Assembly: GCF_900110655.1 (NCBI RefSeq)
Contig: NZ_FOEQ01000019.1
Span: forward strand, 1 to 42,744
Direction of reading: 5' to 3'
Source: Pseudomonas soli
Lineage (GTDB): Bacteria > Pseudomonadota > Gammaproteobacteria > Pseudomonadales > Pseudomonadaceae
DNA: 42,744 bases
Shown: piece after piece, positions 9,037 to 16,564 of the stretch
Position numbering within the stretch: the stretch's first letter is position 1
How the letters are laid out: every line of letters starts with the position of its first letter
Program-made: the position numbers and the translations under genes
Notes under the pieces: generated by a model
Databases searched by the model: none
Told to the model about the DNA's origin: nothing
What the model saw: only the letters and a program-made list of their open reading frames with translations

Positions 9037-9060
9037 CGTGGATTTAACAGCCTATCCACG
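9037..9060. promoter_or_regulatory. Inverted repeat, candidate LysR operator
   Basis: CGTGGAT and ATCCACG form perfect 7-bp arms separated by 10 nt, midway between the divergent LysR (start 8991) and SDR (start 9106) genes. A dyad of this size between a LysR gene and its divergent partner is the expected place for an operator. The assignment is by position and symmetry only. Confidence 0.45.
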
Positions 9061-9105
9061 ATCAATAACCTGTCCGCAACAGCCAGCCATAACGAGGTAT
9101 CCGAC

Positions 9106-9864
9106 ATGACTCGCAAGATCGCACTGATCACCGGCGCCAGCCGCGGCCTGGGCAAGAACACCGCCGAACACCTGGCCGCCCGTGGCATCGACATCATCGG
9201 CACCTACCACAGCAAGGCCGACGAAGCCCGCGCCGTTGCGGCCACGCTGGAGCAGGCCGGCGTGCGCGCCGCCATGCTGCCACTGGACGTCAGCGACAGC
9301 GTCAGCTTCGCAGGTTTCGTCGAACGCCTGGGCGACACCCTCGAACAGCAGTTCGGCCGCCGTCAGCTGGACTTCCTGGTGAACAACGCCGGCATCGGCC
9401 TGAACGTGCCATTCAGCGAGACCAGCGAGGCGCAGTTCGACCAGTTGCTGAACATCCAGCTCAAAGGCCCGTTCTTCCTTACCCAGCGCCTGCTGCCGCT
9501 GCTGGCCGACGGCGGGCGCATCGTCAACATCTCCACCGGCCTGACCCGCTTCGCCCTGCCCGGCTATGCCGCCTATGCGGCCATGAAGGGCGCCATGGAA
9601 GTACTGACCCGCTACCAGGCCAAGGAACTGGGCGCGCGCGGCATCCGGGTGAACATTCTCGCGCCGGGCGCCATCGAGACCGATTTCGGCGGGGGCGTGG
9701 TGCGTGACAATCAGCAGGTCAATGACTACATCGCTGGCAACACCGCGCTGGGCCGGGTCGGCCTGCCCGACGATATCGGCGCGGCCATCGCCCTGTTGCT
9801 GGAAGATGGCAATGGCTGGATCAGCGGGCAGCGGCTGGAGGTGTCGGGGGGCATGTTCCTCTGA
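9106..9864 (+). CDS. Short-chain dehydrogenase/reductase (SDR)
   Basis: This 252-residue protein is a classical SDR. TGASRGLG (residues 9-16) is the nucleotide-binding loop, NNAG is at 93-96, Ser143 and the YAAMK motif (Tyr157, Lys161) form the catalytic triad, and the C-terminus WISGQRLEVSGGM is typical of FabG-like enzymes. The small residues after the second strand (TYHSKADE) suggest NADP(H), but this is inference. Substrate is unknown. It is divergent from a LysR regulator that probably controls it, and GAGG lies about 9 nt before the ATG. Confidence 0.9.
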   Translation: MTRKIALITGASRGLGKNTAEHLAARGIDIIGTYHSKADEARAVAATLEQAGVRAAMLPLDVSDSVSFAGFVERLGDTLEQQFGRRQLDFLVNNAGIGLNVPFSETSEAQFDQLLNIQLKGPFFLTQRLLPLLADGGRIVNISTGLTRFALPGYAAYAAMKGAMEVLTRYQAKELGARGIRVNILAPGAIETDFGGGVVRDNQQVNDYIAGNTALGRVGLPDDIGAAIALLLEDGNGWISGQRLEVSGGMFL

Positions 9865-9885
9865 GGCGCACGCTGCGCAATGCGC

Positions 9886-10665
9886 TCAAGCTCTGTTCAA
9901 GGCCTGGTGCAGCGCGGCGACGGCAGGGAGTGACAAAGCCTCATGGGTGATGCACAAGCCGATCCGGCGCCGCAGTGCCAGGCCGCTGCCGGGCCGCCAG
10001 TAGACCCCGGGACAGCGCTCGGCCAGGGACTGCGGCAACCATGCCGCGCCCAGCCCGGCGGCGACCATGGCCAGCGCCAGTTGCAACGAACCGGCCTGGC
10101 CAACCTGCTCGCCTTCGCCGTACAACCCCATCAGGCGCTGGTGCGAAGGATGCTGCGGACAGGTGATCCAGCGCCCGTCCGGCTGGCTGCCGGTCGCCAT
10201 CACCAGCACAAAGGCCTCCTCCCACAACGGCAGGAACAGTTCGTCCTCGCAGCGCTGGGCCTCATCGGCCAGCCGCGCATCCCCGTCGCAGCCTTCGAGC
10301 AAGGTCAATTGCAGGCCCGCCACCGCCTGGTTGGCCAGGCGCACGCAAGCCTCGACCTGGGCCGGCGCGATGTCCGCCTCGATGCCCAGGGCCAAAGGCA
10401 TCCGCTCCTGCCCCTGGCGAAAGCGCAGGCGCAGCGCATCGGCCTCGGCCACCATGCGACAGGCCTGGGGATACAGCTCACGCGCCTGCTCGCTGACTTC
10501 GACCCCACGGGCCTGACGCAGGAACAGCTCGGCGCCCAGGTCATCCTCCAGCTGGCGGATAGTCACCGACAAGGTCGGCTGCGCCACGCACAGGCGCTGG
10601 GCGGCTACAGTGATGTTGCGCGCTTCGAATACCGCGATAAAAGCCTTGAGATGCCGGATATCCAT
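9886..10665 (-). CDS. LysR-family transcriptional regulator, short
   Basis: A 259-residue LysR protein starts MDIRHLKAFIAVFEARNITV with the HTH around VAQPTLSVTIRQLEDDLG. The effector domain is somewhat shorter than the usual ~300 residues but is not visibly broken. The start at 10665 is chosen from the typical LysR N-terminus. No clear ribosome-binding site precedes it, and an in-frame ATG at 10707 would add 14 hydrophobic residues that do not belong to the family. It is divergent from the SDR gene at 10767 and converges on the SDR gene ending at 9864. Confidence 0.87.
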   Translation of the reverse strand: MDIRHLKAFIAVFEARNITVAAQRLCVAQPTLSVTIRQLEDDLGAELFLRQARGVEVSEQARELYPQACRMVAEADALRLRFRQGQERMPLALGIEADIAPAQVEACVRLANQAVAGLQLTLLEGCDGDARLADEAQRCEDELFLPLWEEAFVLVMATGSQPDGRWITCPQHPSHQRLMGLYGEGEQVGQAGSLQLALAMVAAGLGAAWLPQSLAERCPGVYWRPGSGLALRRRIGLCITHEALSLPAVAALHQALNRA

Positions 10666-10705
10666 AGATAGAACCGATGCCAGCCAGAGAAATAAGCCGT
10701 TTTTC

Positions 10706-10738
10706 ATGGCCGAAAGGGTTATCTAGAATCCTGGCCAT
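10706..10738. promoter_or_regulatory. Inverted repeat between divergent LysR and SDR genes
   Basis: ATGGCC (10706-10711) and GGCCAT (10733-10738) are inverted copies flanking an A/T-richer core, GAAAGGGTTATCTAGAATCC. The site lies between the LysR start (10665) and the SDR start (10767). It is a plausible operator or promoter region, supported by position only. Confidence 0.35.
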
Positions 10739-10766
10739 CGAAAGTGATTATGCCTGGGAGGCAACC

Positions 10767-11495
10767 ATGAACAAACCCCTGATCATTATCACCGGCGCCA
10801 GCTCCGGCATCGGCGCCGCCACCGCCCAACGCTTTTCCGCCGCGGGCCATCCGCTGTTGCTGATCGCCCGCCGCCTGGATCGCCTGGAGGCGCTGGCGTT
10901 GCCTGATTGCCTGTGCCGCGCCGTGGATATCCGCGACCGCGCGGCGCTGGTGGCCGCCGTGGCCGAGGCCGAAGCCGTGTACGGGCCGGCCGATGCCCTG
11001 GTGAACAATGCCGGGGTGATGCTGCTGGGGCAGATGCACGAACAGGACCCGGAACAATGGGAGCGCATGTTCGACATCAACGTCAAAGGCCTGCTCAACG
11101 GCGTGCACGCGCTGATCGGCGGGATGGTCGAGCGGCGCCATGGCACCCTGATCAATGTCAGCTCGGTGGCCGGACGCAAGACCTTCCCCAACCATGTGGC
11201 CTACGTAGGCAGCAAGTTCGCCGTGCACGGGTTGTCGGAGAACCTGCGCGAGGAGTTGGCGCCGCACAATGTGCGGGTGGTGACCATCGCGCCGGGCGCA
11301 GTGGAGACCGAGCTGCTCGGGCATACCACCGACGAGGGCATCAAGCGCGACTACGAAGCGTGGAAGGCCAATGACATGGGCGGCGTGGTGCTGTCGGCGG
11401 AGGATGTCGCCGGGGCGATCGTCTGGGCCTACCAGCAGCCGCAGCAAGTGTGCATTCGCGAGATCGTGCTGGCGGCGACTGCCCAGCAGCCTTGA
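10767..11495 (+). CDS. Short-chain dehydrogenase/reductase (YdfG-like SDR)
   Basis: This is a 242-residue classical SDR. It has TGASSGIG (residues 9-16), NNAG (80-83), VSSVAG with catalytic Ser132/133, and YVGSK (Tyr146, Lys150). ARRLDRL after the second beta strand has the Arg pair typical of NADP(H) preference. It resembles the YdfG/clavulanate-dehydrogenase-like group that oxidises small hydroxy acids, but the substrate is not set by sequence. GGGAGG lies about 6 nt before the ATG. It is divergent from the short LysR gene. Confidence 0.9.
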   Translation: MNKPLIIITGASSGIGAATAQRFSAAGHPLLLIARRLDRLEALALPDCLCRAVDIRDRAALVAAVAEAEAVYGPADALVNNAGVMLLGQMHEQDPEQWERMFDINVKGLLNGVHALIGGMVERRHGTLINVSSVAGRKTFPNHVAYVGSKFAVHGLSENLREELAPHNVRVVTIAPGAVETELLGHTTDEGIKRDYEAWKANDMGGVVLSAEDVAGAIVWAYQQPQQVCIREIVLAATAQQP

Positions 11496-11507
11496 GGCTG
11501 AGTACCG

Positions 11508-11547
11508 GGGGCGCCATGCGCCCCGTTCGCCGGCGAGCCGGCTCCCA
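11508..11547. repeat. Hairpin plus single REP element
   Basis: GGGGCGC CAT GCGCCCC (11508-11524) is a strong hairpin. It is followed at once by GTTCGCCGGCGAGCCGGCTC and CCA, which matches the common Pseudomonas REP core (GCCGG-loop-CCGGC). It sits between the convergent SDR and HlyD genes, where REP elements usually lie, and could act as a transcription end for both. The rest of the 11496-11603 gap shows nothing else clear. Confidence 0.75.
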
Positions 11548-11603
11548 AACCGACCGCACCGGGTTCAAGTCATGCGCAATCCAGTGGGCGCAGGCCTGCG
11601 CCT

Positions 11604-12464
11604 TCAAGGCGTTTCATGCACCTGCACGCTCGCCGTCATGCCGGCGCTCAGGGTCACGCCCTCGGGCACCTGGTCCAGGCGGATGCGCACGGGAATGCGC
11701 TGCGCCAGCCGCACCCAGTTGAACGTTGGCTCCACCTCGGGCAGCAACTGCCCATCCGGCGTCGAGTTGCGGTCGGTGATCCCTCGGCTGATGCTTTCCA
11801 CCTGCCCTTGCATCGCATCGCCGGCACCCATGAGCCAGACCTTGACCGGGTCACCGACGCGAATCCGCGGCAGCTTGGTTTCTTCGAAATACGCCTGGAT
11901 ATAGAAAGTGGCATCGTCCACCAGCGCCATCACCGATTGCCCGGTGTTGACGAAATTGCCCTCGGCCAGGCGTAGATTGGTGATATGCCCGCCGCGCGGG
12001 GCTCGGACTTCGCTGCGGGCCAGGTTGATCTTTGCCACCTGTAACTGGGCCTCGGCCTCGTGCAGTTCGCCGCGGGCGACAGCGGCGTTGATCTGGGCGT
12101 TCTCACGCAACTCGGCACTGATCGCCTCAGGGCCCAGGGCAGTGCGCCGGGCGGCCTCACGCTCGCGCAGGCGCAACTGCTGGGTACGCGTCTCGACCAC
12201 GGCGGTGGCCTGCTCGAAGGCGGCCTGGAAGCGTTCGCGGTCGATGCTCATCAGCAGCTCGCCGGCCTTCACCTGCTGGTTGTCATGCACCTTCAACGCG
12301 CTGACCCAGCCAGACACGTCTGGGGCGATCACCACCACGTCGGCACGCACCCGGGCATCCCGGGTCCAGGGCGTGAGCATGTAGTACTGCCACAGTTGAT
12401 AGCCGGCAAAAACAGCGAGGATCACCACACACAAGGTGACCAGGGTACGTACGACTGTACGCAT
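11604..12464 (-). CDS. HlyD/EmrA-type periplasmic adaptor of efflux pump (AaeA-like)
   Basis: This 286-residue membrane-fusion protein has one N-terminal membrane anchor (VRTLVTLCVVILAVFAGY), a biotinyl-lipoyl-like half (VIAPDVSGWVSALKVHDNQQ, then VKAGELLMSID), a helical hairpin with many Arg/Glu/Ala residues and the second lipoyl half (VRAPRGGHITNLRL, then LAEGNFV). It would link the inner-membrane FUSC transporter to an outer-membrane channel, which is not encoded here. AAGGAG lies 8 nt before the ATG. It starts 11 nt after the DUF1656 stop and is the last gene of the FUSC-DUF1656-HlyD operon. Known relatives export aromatic acids such as p-hydroxybenzoate. Confidence 0.9.
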   Translation of the reverse strand: MRTVVRTLVTLCVVILAVFAGYQLWQYYMLTPWTRDARVRADVVVIAPDVSGWVSALKVHDNQQVKAGELLMSIDRERFQAAFEQATAVVETRTQQLRLREREAARRTALGPEAISAELRENAQINAAVARGELHEAEAQLQVAKINLARSEVRAPRGGHITNLRLAEGNFVNTGQSVMALVDDATFYIQAYFEETKLPRIRVGDPVKVWLMGAGDAMQGQVESISRGITDRNSTPDGQLLPEVEPTFNWVRLAQRIPVRIRLDQVPEGVTLSAGMTASVQVHETP

Positions 12465-12475
12465 GGACTTACTCC

Positions 12476-12682
12476 TTACAAAGGGCCTGACAGGCGCACC
12501 ACCCCATACAGCACACAGACGAACAGTGCCGCGTCGAACAACGCCTCGTGCCAGATCCAGCGCCCCAGGGGGGTGGCCTGCACGACGAAGCGCAACAGCC
12601 CGGTGAGCACCAGCGCCAGCAACACATAGATCAAAAACGGGCTGAGCAGCACGCCGCCCACTGCCCACTCACGCAACTCCAT
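12476..12682 (-). CDS. DUF1656 small membrane protein of efflux operon (AaeX-like)
   Basis: A 68-residue protein starts MELREWAVGGVLLSPFLIYV and has two membrane helices (VLLSPFLIYVLLALVLTGLL and LFDAALFVCVLYGVV). This is the DUF1656/YdhI/AaeX family that is almost always found between the FUSC transporter and the HlyD adaptor, as here. Its start codon overlaps the end of the FUSC gene by 14 bp, and AGGAGG precedes it, so translation is probably coupled. Its precise role in the pump is not known. Confidence 0.88.
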   Translation of the reverse strand: MELREWAVGGVLLSPFLIYVLLALVLTGLLRFVVQATPLGRWIWHEALFDAALFVCVLYGVVRLSGPL

Positions 12683-14657
12683 GGGCTTCCTCCTGCCAGC
12701 GGCACCACTTGCCCCAGCTCTTGCGCAATTGCAGCACCGCGCCGATGGCCAGGCGCAGCGGGTCACTGGGCGGCTGGCGGCGCAGGGCCTCGATGAACTC
12801 TTCACTGGCGGCGTCCAGGCGCTGGCCCCGCCCCGGCGCCGGGCCGCTGGCGAGTACCGCCTGCAACTGCTGCAGGTACTGGCGCTCGGCATTGCCCAGC
12901 GGCGCCTTGGCCACGGCCAGGCACATGCGCAGGTGCACCAGTTCGTCACCGATATCCAGACCGTGCAGGCCATCGTCCCAGCGCTTGCGCTCGGCTTCGG
13001 GCAGCTCACTGGCATGCCGCGCCAGTTGCATCAGGCGGTCGGCCATGCGCCCACCGAACCAGCTGTCGGCGCCGCGCAGGTCGCGCCGGGTCAGGCGCAC
13101 CAGGTCGCCTTGCGTGGCCGCGCGCAGGCGCCGGCCAAGCCAGGCCGGGTGGCGCAGCACCAGCAAGCGGAACGCCATTACCGCGGCGCCCACGCCCAGC
13201 AGCATGGCCTGGGCGCTGTTGAGCATGGTCGCCACATCGAAATGCATGGCATTGAGCGGCGCCACCAAAACGATGAAGTGCAGGCAATAGGAAGTGGCAG
13301 TCGCCCCGGTACGCGGATGGGCCATGCCCAGTGCGCCGAAGAACAGCGGCACGCCCATGCCCAGGCAGAGCATGGCGAAGCTGCTCCATTGCGGCAGCAG
13401 GATCTGCCCCACCAGGAACGCCACCGGGATGGCCAGGAGGATACCGCGCAGGAAACTCAGGCCGATCTGCGCGCCGTTCTCGCGGCTGGCGAACAGGCTG
13501 CAGACCACACAGGTGAGCACCAGGCCGCCTGGCGCCGATGGCCAGGCCGTGGCCAGCCAGAAACTGCTCATGGCCAGGAAGGCCAGGGCGCTGCGCGAAC
13601 CGAACAGCAGGGCAAGGGACAGGTCGCGATGAGTTGCCAGGCTCTGTGTCGCCTTTCTTGGCGCCCGCCCCTGCTCGACGTCGTCGAGGGCCTGGGTGCA
13701 AGCCATCGTGTAGTCCAGCAGCAAGCTCAGGCGCGCCAGGCAGTAATGCTCGGCGGGGCTGATCCGCTCGTCGTGGGCGGCGTCCCAGACACGCTGGCGC
13801 AACAGCAGCAAGCTGGGCTGGTCGGGGCTGGCCAGGTGAGCGCGCACCTCTTCCAGCCATGGCGCCAGATGCCTGGCTTCGCCCTCTTCAAGCTGGCGCC
13901 ACTGTCTGCGCACCGAGCGTGAGATGCGCAAAAGCACCATCAGTGACTGGCTCAGGCCGCTGATCGCCCGGGCGCGCTGGCGGCCGCGGCTGCCTTCGAA
14001 CCAGGCGTGTTCGCGCTGGGCATCAATGGCGACGATGCGCCCGAGGCTGTCTAGCAGGCCGCTGCGTGCCTCGTCTTCGCCCCCAAGCATGGCGCTGGCC
14101 GCCTGCAGGCCGTTGTGCCAAGCCTGGCGAGCCTGGCCGGCCAGTTGCTGCTCCACGCGCATTGGCCAGAGCAGCGCGCTGGTTAGGGTGGCGCAGACGA
14201 TGCCCAGGCAGATCTCGGTGCAGCGCGCCACGGCCTGGTCGAATACCTGCAGCGGATGGTCGATCGCCGGCAGGGCGATGATCGCCACGGTGTAGCCGGC
14301 CAGCACGAACGCGTAGGCCCAGGCGCTGCGCAGTTGGGTCGAGGCAGCGGTGCACAGGGCCAGCCACAAGGCCAGGGTCAGCAGGAACAGCCACGGGGTC
14401 TGGGCAAACAGGCCGATGAACACCACCGACATGCAGGTGCCGACCAGGGTGCCGGCCAACCGCGCCAAGCCCTTCTGCACCACCATCCCCGACAACGGCT
14501 GGGCGACGATGAAGGCGGTCATCAGCGCCCACGCCGGTTGCTCCAGGCCCCAGCGCATCGCCAGCCACAACGCCAGGCCGCCACCGAGCAAGGTCTTGAT
14601 GGCGAACTTGAGGGCGAGGCTGCTGGGGGCAAACAGGGCCTGGAAGGTGATGGGCAC
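12669..14657 (-). CDS. FUSC-family inner-membrane efflux transporter (AaeB-like)
   Basis: About 662 residues with two sets of membrane helices (residues ~20-170 and ~360-500) separated by a soluble domain. This is the FUSC/fusaric acid resistance architecture, with the N-terminal pattern ALFAPSSLALKFAIKTLLGG. It would be the pump of the operon with DUF1656 and HlyD and probably exports an aromatic acid or related toxic compound. I use the GTG at 14657 (AAGGTC about 8 nt upstream). A TTG at 14705 is in frame but has no ribosome-binding site. The upstream region carries a SlyA/MarR-type palindrome, so repression by a MarR-family protein is likely. No such regulator gene is in the window. Confidence 0.88.
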   Translation of the reverse strand: MPITFQALFAPSSLALKFAIKTLLGGGLALWLAMRWGLEQPAWALMTAFIVAQPLSGMVVQKGLARLAGTLVGTCMSVVFIGLFAQTPWLFLLTLALWLALCTAASTQLRSAWAYAFVLAGYTVAIIALPAIDHPLQVFDQAVARCTEICLGIVCATLTSALLWPMRVEQQLAGQARQAWHNGLQAASAMLGGEDEARSGLLDSLGRIVAIDAQREHAWFEGSRGRQRARAISGLSQSLMVLLRISRSVRRQWRQLEEGEARHLAPWLEEVRAHLASPDQPSLLLLRQRVWDAAHDERISPAEHYCLARLSLLLDYTMACTQALDDVEQGRAPRKATQSLATHRDLSLALLFGSRSALAFLAMSSFWLATAWPSAPGGLVLTCVVCSLFASRENGAQIGLSFLRGILLAIPVAFLVGQILLPQWSSFAMLCLGMGVPLFFGALGMAHPRTGATATSYCLHFIVLVAPLNAMHFDVATMLNSAQAMLLGVGAAVMAFRLLVLRHPAWLGRRLRAATQGDLVRLTRRDLRGADSWFGGRMADRLMQLARHASELPEAERKRWDDGLHGLDIGDELVHLRMCLAVAKAPLGNAERQYLQQLQAVLASGPAPGRGQRLDAASEEFIEALRRQPPSDPLRLAIGAVLQLRKSWGKWCRWQEEAHGVA

Positions 14658-14734
14658 GAAACGGACCTTGGGCGCGCAGGGGGTAATAGGAAGAAAGATA
14701 GACAACGAAAGAGAGGATAAAGCGCAAACGATTA

Positions 14735-14748
14735 ATTAGCTAGCTAAT
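14735..14748. promoter_or_regulatory. SlyA/MarR-type palindromic operator upstream of FUSC operon
   Basis: ATTAGCTAGCTAAT is a perfect 14-bp palindrome. Its core TTAGCTAGCTAA differs by one base from the SlyA consensus TTAGCAAGCTAA. It lies about 80 bp upstream of the FUSC start codon in an AT-rich pocket of an otherwise GC-rich region. MarR-family repressors commonly control AaeB/EmrB-type pumps and respond to aromatic acids. The protein that binds here is not identified. Confidence 0.65.
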
Positions 14749-14775
14749 CATCTAGATGGACAGATTTTCGCAGGC

Positions 14776-14802
14776 AAAAAAAATGGGCGACCGAAGTCGC
14801 CC
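14776..14802 (-). terminator. Rho-independent terminator of ccoM
   Basis: On the minus strand GGGCGAC TTCG GTCGCCC forms a 7-bp stem closed by a C(UUCG)G tetraloop, followed by A and a run of eight T. It starts 34 nt after the ccoM stop codon. Confidence 0.92.
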
Positions 14803-14835
14803 TAAATGCCTTGCGTGCTCGTGTATCGGGAAGGA

Positions 14836-14952
14836 TCAGCGCTGGTTGCGCTTTTTCGAGTCCTTCCAGATGAAAATGCCCAGACCGGCGAAGAAGGCCA
14901 ACATCAACCCGACTGTTACCACCCCGGCGATAACCACGTTGTCGAAGAACAT
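14836..14952 (-). CDS. ccoM: cbb3-type cytochrome c oxidase small subunit CcoM
   Basis: A 38-residue protein starts MFFDNVVIAGVVTVGL and continues through one membrane helix to the basic end WKDSKKRNQR. The N-terminal FxDNVVxAGVVTVGLM pattern followed by GIFIWKD matches, from memory, the single-helix CcoM subunit seen in the Pseudomonas stutzeri cbb3 oxidase structure, where it stabilises the complex. GGGAGGAG lies directly before the ATG and a strong terminator follows, so it is a monocistronic unit. Two ANR/FNR-like boxes upstream fit micro-aerobic control. The main ccoNOQP genes are not in the window. The gene is shorter than many annotation cut-offs. Confidence 0.8.
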   Translation of the reverse strand: MFFDNVVIAGVVTVGLMLAFFAGLGIFIWKDSKKRNQR

Positions 14953-15018
14953 GTCGGCTCCTCCCTTGATGTGCCGTCATCCGATGGGGGCAAGGTAACC
15001 AATGCGAGGAGGGGGAAA

Positions 15019-15032
15019 ATTGACCGGAGTCA
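15019..15032. promoter_or_regulatory. ANR/FNR-like box upstream of ccoM
   Basis: TTGAC CGGA GTCAA is a perfect dyad and matches the FNR/ANR consensus TTGAT-N4-ATCAA at 8 of 10 positions. Its centre lies about 73 bp upstream of the ccoM ATG. A TACCTT hexamer (14992-14997 on the minus strand) lies at the distance expected for the -10 element when an activator is bound near -41.5. Confidence 0.6.
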
Positions 15033-15070
15033 ATGGCGCCCGGAGCCGGGCGCGGAAGGCGGGTGCAGGG

Positions 15071-15084
15071 TTGACCTGCATCAA
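15071..15084. promoter_or_regulatory. Second ANR/FNR-like box upstream of ccoM
   Basis: TTGAC CTGC ATCAA matches TTGAT-N4-ATCAA at 9 of 10 positions. It lies immediately downstream of the stop codon of the 53-residue gene (15088) and 52 bp upstream of the first box. Two boxes upstream of one small oxidase subunit gene make oxygen control plausible. Confidence 0.55.
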
Positions 15085-15087
15085 GTT

Positions 15088-15249
15088 TCAGCGCTTCTTC
15101 GGTTTGCCCTTGGGCTTTTTCTTCTTGGCCTGGCTCAGTGGCATGGCCTGCTCGAAGGCCTGGCGCATGTCGTCCAGGCGCTTGTCATTGAGGTCGTGAA
15201 TGCGTTTGGCGCGTTCGGCGCCGAAATCGATCAGGTTGTCTTGGCTCAT
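15088..15249 (-). CDS. Small lysine-rich hypothetical protein
   Basis: A 53-residue soluble protein starts MSQDNLIDFGAERAKRIHDL. A mixed-charge helical body is followed by a strongly basic tail KKKKPKGKPKKR, which suggests nucleic-acid or membrane-surface contact. I do not recognise a named family. An in-frame ATG at 15279 exists but adds residues unlike the rest. No strong ribosome-binding site is visible. It follows the 108-residue gene by 59 bp on the same strand. Confidence 0.6.
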   Translation of the reverse strand: MSQDNLIDFGAERAKRIHDLNDKRLDDMRQAFEQAMPLSQAKKKKPKGKPKKR

Positions 15250-15308
15250 GGCGGGCTCGACGGACAGCAGAGGCCTCAATAATGAAGGCTTGCCAGGGCG
15301 CTGACTAG

Positions 15309-15635
15309 TCAGACTTCGATATCCACCAGCAACCCCTGGCGCGTGCGCTCGCCCATCGGCGCCACCGGCACGGTGTTGTCGGCGTTGAGTTCCTCGCCCG
15401 GCAGCGCCTCGTAACGATCACCTTCAGCCTGCTTGCGCCTTTTTTGCTGGCGGCGTTGCTCGTCACGCAGCAGCAAGGCCTGCTCTTCGGGATCACGATG
15501 ATTCTTCAGGTCGATCGTGCCATCGCTGGAGGTCGGCTGCGTGGGCACCACCGGCGCAATGGTCGGCGGCGGCTTGACCGGGTCGTGTTGCGAGGTCACG
15601 GGGGCGGCACTGAGCGGGATGATTGGCGGCAGCAT
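15309..15635 (-). CDS. Proline-rich small hypothetical protein
   Basis: A 108-residue protein starts MLPPIIPLSAAPVTSQHDPV. The first 40 residues are Pro-rich, the middle is highly charged (LLLRDEQRRQQKRRKQAEGD), and it ends RQGLLVDIEV. It has no signal peptide, cysteine or catalytic motif and is probably largely disordered. AGGAG lies 8-9 nt before the ATG, supporting it as a real start. It sits between a lipoprotein gene (112 bp upstream) and the 53-residue gene, all on the minus strand. No function can be given. Confidence 0.65.
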   Translation of the reverse strand: MLPPIIPLSAAPVTSQHDPVKPPPTIAPVVPTQPTSSDGTIDLKNHRDPEEQALLLRDEQRRQQKRRKQAEGDRYEALPGEELNADNTVPVAPMGERTRQGLLVDIEV

Positions 15636-15747
15636 GGGAGGTCTCCTGTAGCCTTGTTGTCGGCTGGTGGTGCGCCGCCTTGAATGCCTGCGGTCGAAGG
15701 TGTGCGGCGTGTCACAACGCCGCATTGCGCTGGAGTATAGCGCGGGC

Positions 15748-16440
15748 CTACTCGGCGTCTTCGTCCGGGTCGTCGGGTGGAGGGCTCGCCTCGCTCCATG
15801 GCCGCTTGTAAACCTGCTGCCAGACCGCATCCATATGTTCGCGCACACCTGGCGGGGCATTCTTCAACGATGCGCTGTCTTCGCGCTCGCCGCCGAACGG
15901 GTCCTCACCGGGCGGGCTGATCAGCGACTGACCGGTGATGGTGTAGATCGCCTGGCCTTCACGCATCTCGATGGCGATGTCGTGGGGGTCGATACCGCCA
16001 CCGCAGAAGGCATGGCTGGCCACTGTCACTTCGGCGACACCGTCCTTGTTCAGGTCGCCGACATCACTGACATCGGTATAGAAGTCGACGTCCAGGTCCA
16101 GGCCAGCGCAGGTGGTCTCCTGCTCGATCTGCCAGCGCGGCTTGAAGACATCGGCACTGGCGGCACGGCCATACAGGGTGGCCTTGAGCACCACCTTGTC
16201 GACTTCCTCCTCGGTATCGGGGTCGGTGGCCTGGCCGTCGACCCGGCTCAGCACCAGCAGGCCCTCGCCCTCGCGGTCATGAAAATGCACGCTCTTGATC
16301 GGCGTCTGCACACCGAGCACTTCCAGTTGTTCGACCGGGATTGGCGGCAGGATCTCGAAGCTTTTCTGTTCGCAGGCGGCCAGCAGCGCCAGGCTGCCCA
16401 GGCCCAAGGTGACGTTCAACCAGCGGTGCTTGGCAAACAT
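15748..16440 (-). CDS. Lipoprotein with Ca-binding-like DLNKDG loop
   Basis: This 230-residue protein starts MFAKHRWLNVTLGLGSLALL followed by the lipobox LAAC (Cys23), so it is probably anchored in the outer membrane or periplasm. The middle holds DVGDLNKDGVAEVTV, which has the DxNxDGxxE spacing of dockerin/FG-GAP-like calcium loops. Two later Cys residues (in TTCAGLD and AFCGGG) may pair. The C-terminus is Asp/Glu/Pro-rich (PPPDDPDEDAE). The family is not assigned. The ATG at 16440 is used because it begins the signal sequence. It is divergent from rapA. Confidence 0.75.
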   Translation of the reverse strand: MFAKHRWLNVTLGLGSLALLAACEQKSFEILPPIPVEQLEVLGVQTPIKSVHFHDREGEGLLVLSRVDGQATDPDTEEEVDKVVLKATLYGRAASADVFKPRWQIEQETTCAGLDLDVDFYTDVSDVGDLNKDGVAEVTVASHAFCGGGIDPHDIAIEMREGQAIYTITGQSLISPPGEDPFGGEREDSASLKNAPPGVREHMDAVWQQVYKRPWSEASPPPDDPDEDAE

Positions 16441-16464
16441 GTTGGCGCATGGCCCTCGTGACGG

Positions 16465-16482
16465 GTGTTCGTCGATGAACAC
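16465..16482. promoter_or_regulatory. Inverted repeat between lipoprotein gene and rapA
   Basis: GTGTTC GTCGAT GAACAC is a perfect 6-bp dyad with a 6-nt centre, 25 bp upstream of the lipoprotein start and about 82 bp upstream of rapA. It could be an operator for either gene. A TAGACT hexamer at 16485-16490 might be a -10 element for rapA, but no good -35 is present. Confidence 0.3.
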
Positions 16483-16564
16483 GCTAGACTCACTGAGATT
16501 CTTTGGTCTGGCGCAGCCGATCCGGTAACATGGCCAGCTTTTTCATCGCGGGAGTTTTGGCAGT

